Below are positions 59,640 to 64,000 of a stretch of DNA of 64,000 nucleotides, piece after piece. This DNA comes from Trebouxia sp. TZW2008 (Eukaryota > Chlorophyta > Trebouxiophyceae > Trebouxiales > Trebouxiaceae): assembly GCA_002118135.1 (NCBI GenBank), contig BDIU01000167.1, positions 536 through 64,535 on the forward strand. Direction: 5' to 3'. Within the stretch, counting starts at the first letter, position 1; the number at the start of each line of letters is the position of its first letter. The position numbers and the translations under genes are program-made. The notes beneath the pieces were generated by a model. The model saw only the letters and a list, made by a program, of their open reading frames with translations, searched no databases and was not told the origin of the DNA.

Positions 59640-62600
59640 ATGCCACAGAACGTGGTTGCTTCATTGAGCTGCAAATGGCAACGTTTGTTTACCGAGTTCC
59701 AGCGCCAGCACGCTTGTGGCCCTTGGTGCCGCATGCGACACCCCCTTGTGAGCAACAGACAGTGCGCACCATGCAAGCCGGTCCAGGTGTCTGCATCGAG
59801 ACCATGCACACGCCGTTCAGCAGCATGCGCGTCAGCAGAAGCAGCAAATCATCATCGCCGCCCTCCAGAGCTCTCCCGAGTCTGCTTGGGTGCGCTAGCA
59901 TGCCGCTCACCATCTCACTCTTGACTGTGAGCTTGTCAGCTCAAGTCCATCCTGCTTGCCACAGGAACGATGTTCTTTGGGTCTGCAACACCAAAGGCAG
60001 ACGCCTTCCACCTGCTCAATCTAGCAAGTGAAAGAGGAGTCAACTTCTTTGACACAGCAGAGATGTATCCAATACCTCAGGCTGCCGAGCATCAAGGCCA
60101 GTCTGAAGCTGTTCTAGGCAGTTGGCTCAAAGCTAAATGCAGGTCTGCCATATACCTCTGCACAAATCTATTGTCGCGGCAGTCGCTGACACATGGTACA
60201 TGGCTGCTGATGCATGCACTTGTCACCATGTCATCAATGTCTGTCCCTCCAGCTCAGATGACATGCATTCGTGGGGGACCAACCTCCGTGCCGCTTCTAC
60301 CTTCATGCATGTCATCAGCAGGTTTTATTCAGGGCAAATTTCATGCTAGCCAGCAAGGTTGTAGGGCCTGCAGCTTGCCACACGGCCCTGCACGCCTACT
60401 TGGCCACATCAGTACTTGTGGCGGTGCTTCCCGCCAACAACGCAAGTCTGCTCATGCCCCCGCACCGTCAGTATGTGTTGCAGGGAATACTGTGCGGTGG
60501 CTAGCAAGGTTGCAGGCCCTCCAGCACAGATATTGTGGGTACACATTGATATTGTCACAACAGTCAGTGTGCACAGAATCTCATGCAAGTGCATACAGAG
60601 GCCTGACGTCATCAATGCATGTTCCAGGAAAGACTATGTGATAGCCACTAAGGTGGCGGGGCCTTCAGCACAGATGTCGTGGATACGTGGAGGACCCAGC
60701 TCTATGGGTGCCAAGGACATTCTTGAGGCTCTTGACAACAGCCTGATGCGTTTACAGACAGACTACATTGACCTATATCAGCTGCATTGGCCAGACAGGT
60801 CAGCTCGCAGGCTTCTTCAAAAACTGGCAAGCTGCTTTGACATCTGCTGAGCGACTAAGAAGGCGCTTTGATGACTCTAATCACCCAGCATGGCAGTCTT
60901 GCAGGGTGCAAATGCTATTCTTCCGCTCATCCTGCAATGTGAGACACACTCGCACACGCTAATCCAGCAAAGCATATGCTATTCTAGAGTCATATCTCGT
61001 CACCGCTTTGAGGCATCACTTGAACTAGATACAACTTTGCTGAGTGGTTAGCCTGTGGCAGTCTTCTACAGGCCAGGGACACATACTCTGCATGCTGCAG
61101 AGCAGATGCTGCTGCACCATGCAATCAGCAGCCAGGGTGTAGCTGTTTGTTGCTGCTACAAGTGCTTTGGGGCTGCAGTGAGTGCTTCTGGTTTGCTTCC
61201 TGCTTGCTGTGCAACAACAGGACTGGAAAGCAAAAGAGAAACCCAAAATAAGAAGATTGATGCTTTGCAATAATTGTGAACCAAAAACAAGAGATAAATG
61301 TCATGTGCAGGTATGTGCCGATGTTTGGTGAGGTGGATTACAAGCCCACAAATGCATACACCTCTGTGCCGTTTGAAGAACAGATGGGAGCGCTGTCCCA
61401 GGCTGTGACAGCTGGCAAAGTCAGACAGATTGGCGTGAGTAATGAGACGCCTTGGGGCCTGACTAAGCTGTGCCAGCTAGGTATGCACCCCTCTCTGTCA
61501 AGCTTCTATCCAGAAATTGCCCTTGAAGATGATTAAGTGCCATCAAGCGTCATTACAGGAGCCTCTGTGATTATCAGCAAGAAGAAAGTTACTCCAGATA
61601 CTGGCTGAGTGTCTGATAAGAACATACATACATACATACATACATACATACATACATACATACATACATACATACATACATACATACATACATACATACA
61701 TACATACATGTTGGGCTCAAAGGCCTTGCTAGGTATGTATAGTCACCAAACGACTGTCTCTGAGCAACCGAGCTGGACCACTTCAAAAGCACTGATCAAA
61801 GATGTCAATGTTAAGTTCAGTTAAGAAGTCAACTTACAAACTTACATGCCTGTTACTGTATGCTCAAAAGGCCTAATTGTGGGCATGACTGCATCTGGGG
61901 GATTTGCACTGACCATACGTTCACCTGCCTCAAAACCTGCATCATCCGTAATGGTTTTGAAGTTTACCTGCTGTTGATATGTCTTGACACAAGCTTCTTG
62001 CTTGAGCAAAGTCTCTCCTGCTGTTAGCCAAATGTGCAATGGTTGCAAGGCGTTGTGCTCGCTGTTGTTCATGATCGATTCAAGGTCTGCTGCGTCAATG
62101 TGGGCATGTGCTGCAGGCAAGCAGCCAGGACAGGCGCCAGTATCATACATACAGAATGCGTACAGGTCAGTATCAGATGCTGCACCCACTTTGTGTTTCA
62201 TCTTAGATGCGATGAGTGCATGTGCACAGTATTGTGTGAGTTACAGCTGTGGGCTATGCTTGGTTTGATCTATGAGCTGCAGATGCTGAATGTCAGCAGG
62301 CCAAAATTGACAGAGCATGTGTCTGTCTTCAATGCTGTGCTGCATCTGCAGACTGTGTTTTGCGTGGCAGCTTGCGTTCAGGCGCTCAGCCCATCAAGAT
62401 GAGCAGTCCTCATGCCGCTGATGCAGCATGAGTTAGAATATACTAACAGCTTTCACTCAATGAGTTGCATTGCAAGCCAATTCAACAAGCACGACCCTCT
62501 CCTGCTTTGAGCAGCAACGTTGAGCAGTGAGAGCTGACAAAGCAAACGGTGCAGTGCAGTTTGCTGTGTCGGACTTTTGACAGCGGATTGGCTGAAGTGT

Positions 62601-64000
62601 GCCATGAAGAAGGTGTGGGCCTGGTGGCTTACAGCCCCCTGGCTATGGGCTTGCTCACGGTCAGAGCCAAATGTCTATTACAAACTGCATCTGTTGCATG
62701 CCCTGCTGTCCTGCCTGTTTTGACATTTACATGGGCAAACCACCACAGGGCCCAGCGCATTGCAGCTGGGTTGGATTTGCTTGACTCATGCTGCTGTTCT
62801 CAGCAGTATTTGCTTGACATCTCTTGGCAGTCTGTTGTCTATAGCCAATGCATGAATACAGCTATGCTAAGCGTAAGAGGCTGCTGACTGGTGCATGTGC
62901 TGCGCGAGGCAAATTACCAAGCCTGATATGGAAGCACCAGCCACAGGCAGACGCTTGCGCCCATGTCAGAGACAATTGCTATCAGTAATGGACTGTCTTG
63001 TCACTCATGCTTCGAAGCACTCCTGCCTGGGCCAAATCAATGTGAAGGACTGCACTATTGCTTGTGCTTGGCAAGGCAACTGTCTTGCACCAGAATGCCC
63101 CCTTGCCCTCTCATATGAGTCAGATCAAGTGTTGACACGGACTGTACTGTTGCTCATGTGTTTCAGGGCAAGTACCTTGCCCCAGGGTGGCTGCAGCACC
63201 CCTTTTCAAGCAAGATCAATATGGATATGGGCTGTACCATTGCTCATGCTTTACAGGGGAAATATCTTGCCAAAGACGGTGGGCCAAAGGAAGCCAGGTT
63301 GAACAAGTACAAGGGCAGATATGCTGAGGCTGAGTCCAGATATGGCCTGAGGCCCAATGTGGCAGCAGCAACACGGGCCTATGCTGACTTGGCACAGCAA
63401 AGCGGCATGACTCCCGCAGCCCTTGCTCTAAGGTGAGGCAATACAAACCTATGCTGACTTGGCACAGCAAAGTGGCATGACATCCGAGGCCCTTGCTTTC
63501 AGGCGAGCCAGAGTGTATCTCCCACTACGGTCACTACTGTCATCACAATGCAAGGCTGCTTTAGCATCGGGAATCACAACGCAGTACTCTGGCTTGCATT
63601 TGTGGGCTGCTTCTACTCACAGAGACTCCCATTGTGACTCTAAATGGCGTGAATTTTCTGTTCTTTCCTACTTTGGTATGCATTGCTACATTGTCTTTGG
63701 CTAACAGCCTGTGTGAGCTGTGCATTTATTGGCCTTCTCATCTCATGCTCCATCCCTTTTGTGTCAAACAAAAGTTCAAGTCAGCAAGGGCTGCCTTCTG
63801 CTGTTCATCCTATGCGTCTCACACCTCCATTTCAGACCTTGGCATTCTGAAGACGCATGACACTTGATTTGCATTGCTTTGTGCTCAACCACACAAGGGA
63901 TGCATCAAAATGAGATGCAGATTTGCAGATATGTTTCTAGTAGCTGACATTAAATATGACTTTGCTGTGCAGGTTTGTGCTCTCACATCCTTTGATCGCT
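59640..64000 (+). CDS. Tas-like aldo-keto reductase, 3' end outside the window
   Basis: Phase-consistent exons: 59640-59889, 59965-60142, 60628-60798, 61311-61480, 62117-62165, 62560-62659, about 63257-63432, and the start of another from about 63973 (reading FVLSHPLIA at the edge). Family marks are [23 protein letters not shown] (catalytic Asp and Tyr), [14 protein letters not shown] (catalytic Lys), LYQLHWPDR (catalytic His), [34 protein letters not shown] and [22 protein letters not shown]. AKRs of this group reduce aldehydes and ketones with NADPH. The N-terminal 70 residues are Arg/Ala/Ser-rich and could be a plastid transit peptide, but the usual first beta strands of the barrel are not clear there. 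The exon at 62117 is short for the family. Introns carry many decayed exon copies. Confidence 0.88.
60254..60690. repeat. decayed upstream copies of the third AKR exon
   Basis: The exon in the model reads gccactaaggtggcggggccttc (60641). Related blocks lie at 60351 (gcaaggttgtagggcctgca) and 60502 (gcaaggttgcaggccctcca), and a copy of the next part, gatgacatgcattcgtgggg, lies at 60257. They sit in the intron and lack an open phase. Confidence 0.75.
61622..61709. repeat. (ACAT)n microsatellite in an AKR intron
   Basis: An uninterrupted catacata run of about 22 tetramers. It creates an artificial Tyr/Val/Cys/Met reading frame on the minus strand. Confidence 0.97.
63070..63505. repeat. duplicated AKR exon borders
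   Basis: Near-copies of the start of the exon at 63257 (gggaaatatcttgccaaaga) lie at 63076 (ggcaactgtcttgcaccaga) and 63167 (ggcaagtaccttgccccagg). A near-copy of its end (63379-63432) lies at 63447-63501, including the final CTT..AG donor region, with GCGAGC in place of GTGAGG. Confidence 0.8.

Noticed and set aside
61589..61824. Open frames made of MYVCMYVC or IHTYIHTY units
   Set aside because: Produced by the (ACAT) microsatellite, not coding.
1..64000. tRNA, rRNA, transposase, reverse transcriptase, virus or CRISPR sequence
   Set aside because: None was recognised by reading; a covariance-model and profile search would be decisive.

Overview
The window is nuclear DNA of a eukaryote, most likely a chlorophyte green alga. 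Genes are broken into many short exons by canonical GT-AG and occasional GC-AG introns. Encoded proteins include plastid-targeted proteins, a GT31 cell-surface galactosyltransferase, a large proline-rich secreted protein and an algal-type TGTAA 3' signal. I cannot name the genus. Base use is uneven: gene bodies and introns are rich in TG/CA (many tgca strings) and poor in CpG, while stretches around gene starts are CpG-rich. There is no bacterial operon structure and I found no intact transposon, rRNA, tRNA or CRISPR.

Layout, left to right. A fragment of an unrecognised minus-strand gene (275-807). A PotD-like polyamine-binding protein with a plastid/Tat leader (minus, 1377-4904). A 9-kb minus-strand gene for a secreted, proline-rich, EGF-like, single-pass membrane protein with a lysine-rich and glutamine-rich tail (5399-14401), divergent from a small ankyrin protein (plus, 14834-15682). 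A Tudor/PWWP chromatin-type gene (minus, 17112-24436). A duplicated non-coding segment (24860-25615). WDR91 (minus, 25890-28935), head to head with the proteasome lid subunit RPN7/PSMD6 (plus, 29268-33306). RAD51D (minus, 33595-35114), convergent with RPN7 and divergent from a possible small gene at 35449. A plastid-type protein kinase (plus, 37025-38550). A GT31 glycosyltransferase (minus, 39617-44639 or slightly further), divergent from an ARGLU1-like RS protein (plus, 45426-47389). A doubtful minus gene (47463-48748). An Aurora-like kinase (plus, 48845-52350). An unrecognised nuclear-type protein (minus, 53522-59253), divergent from a Tas-like aldo-keto reductase (plus, 59640 to beyond 64000).

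For WDR91, RPN7, RAD51D, both kinases, the PotD-like protein, the ankyrin protein and the ARGLU1-like protein I reconstructed complete exon chains whose reading phases all agree. The GT31 chain is phase-consistent except for its first exon. The genes are ordinary neighbours rather than one pathway: DNA repair, proteasome, endosome, RNA processing, signalling and cell wall. They are arranged mostly in divergent pairs sharing CpG-rich promoters.

The most striking unexplained structure is repeated local duplication. In at least five genes, segments of about 70-175 bp that contain an exon border or a whole short exon occur two to four times in tandem. One copy fits the phase-consistent gene model and the others are decayed and lie in introns, forming arrays of decoy exons.
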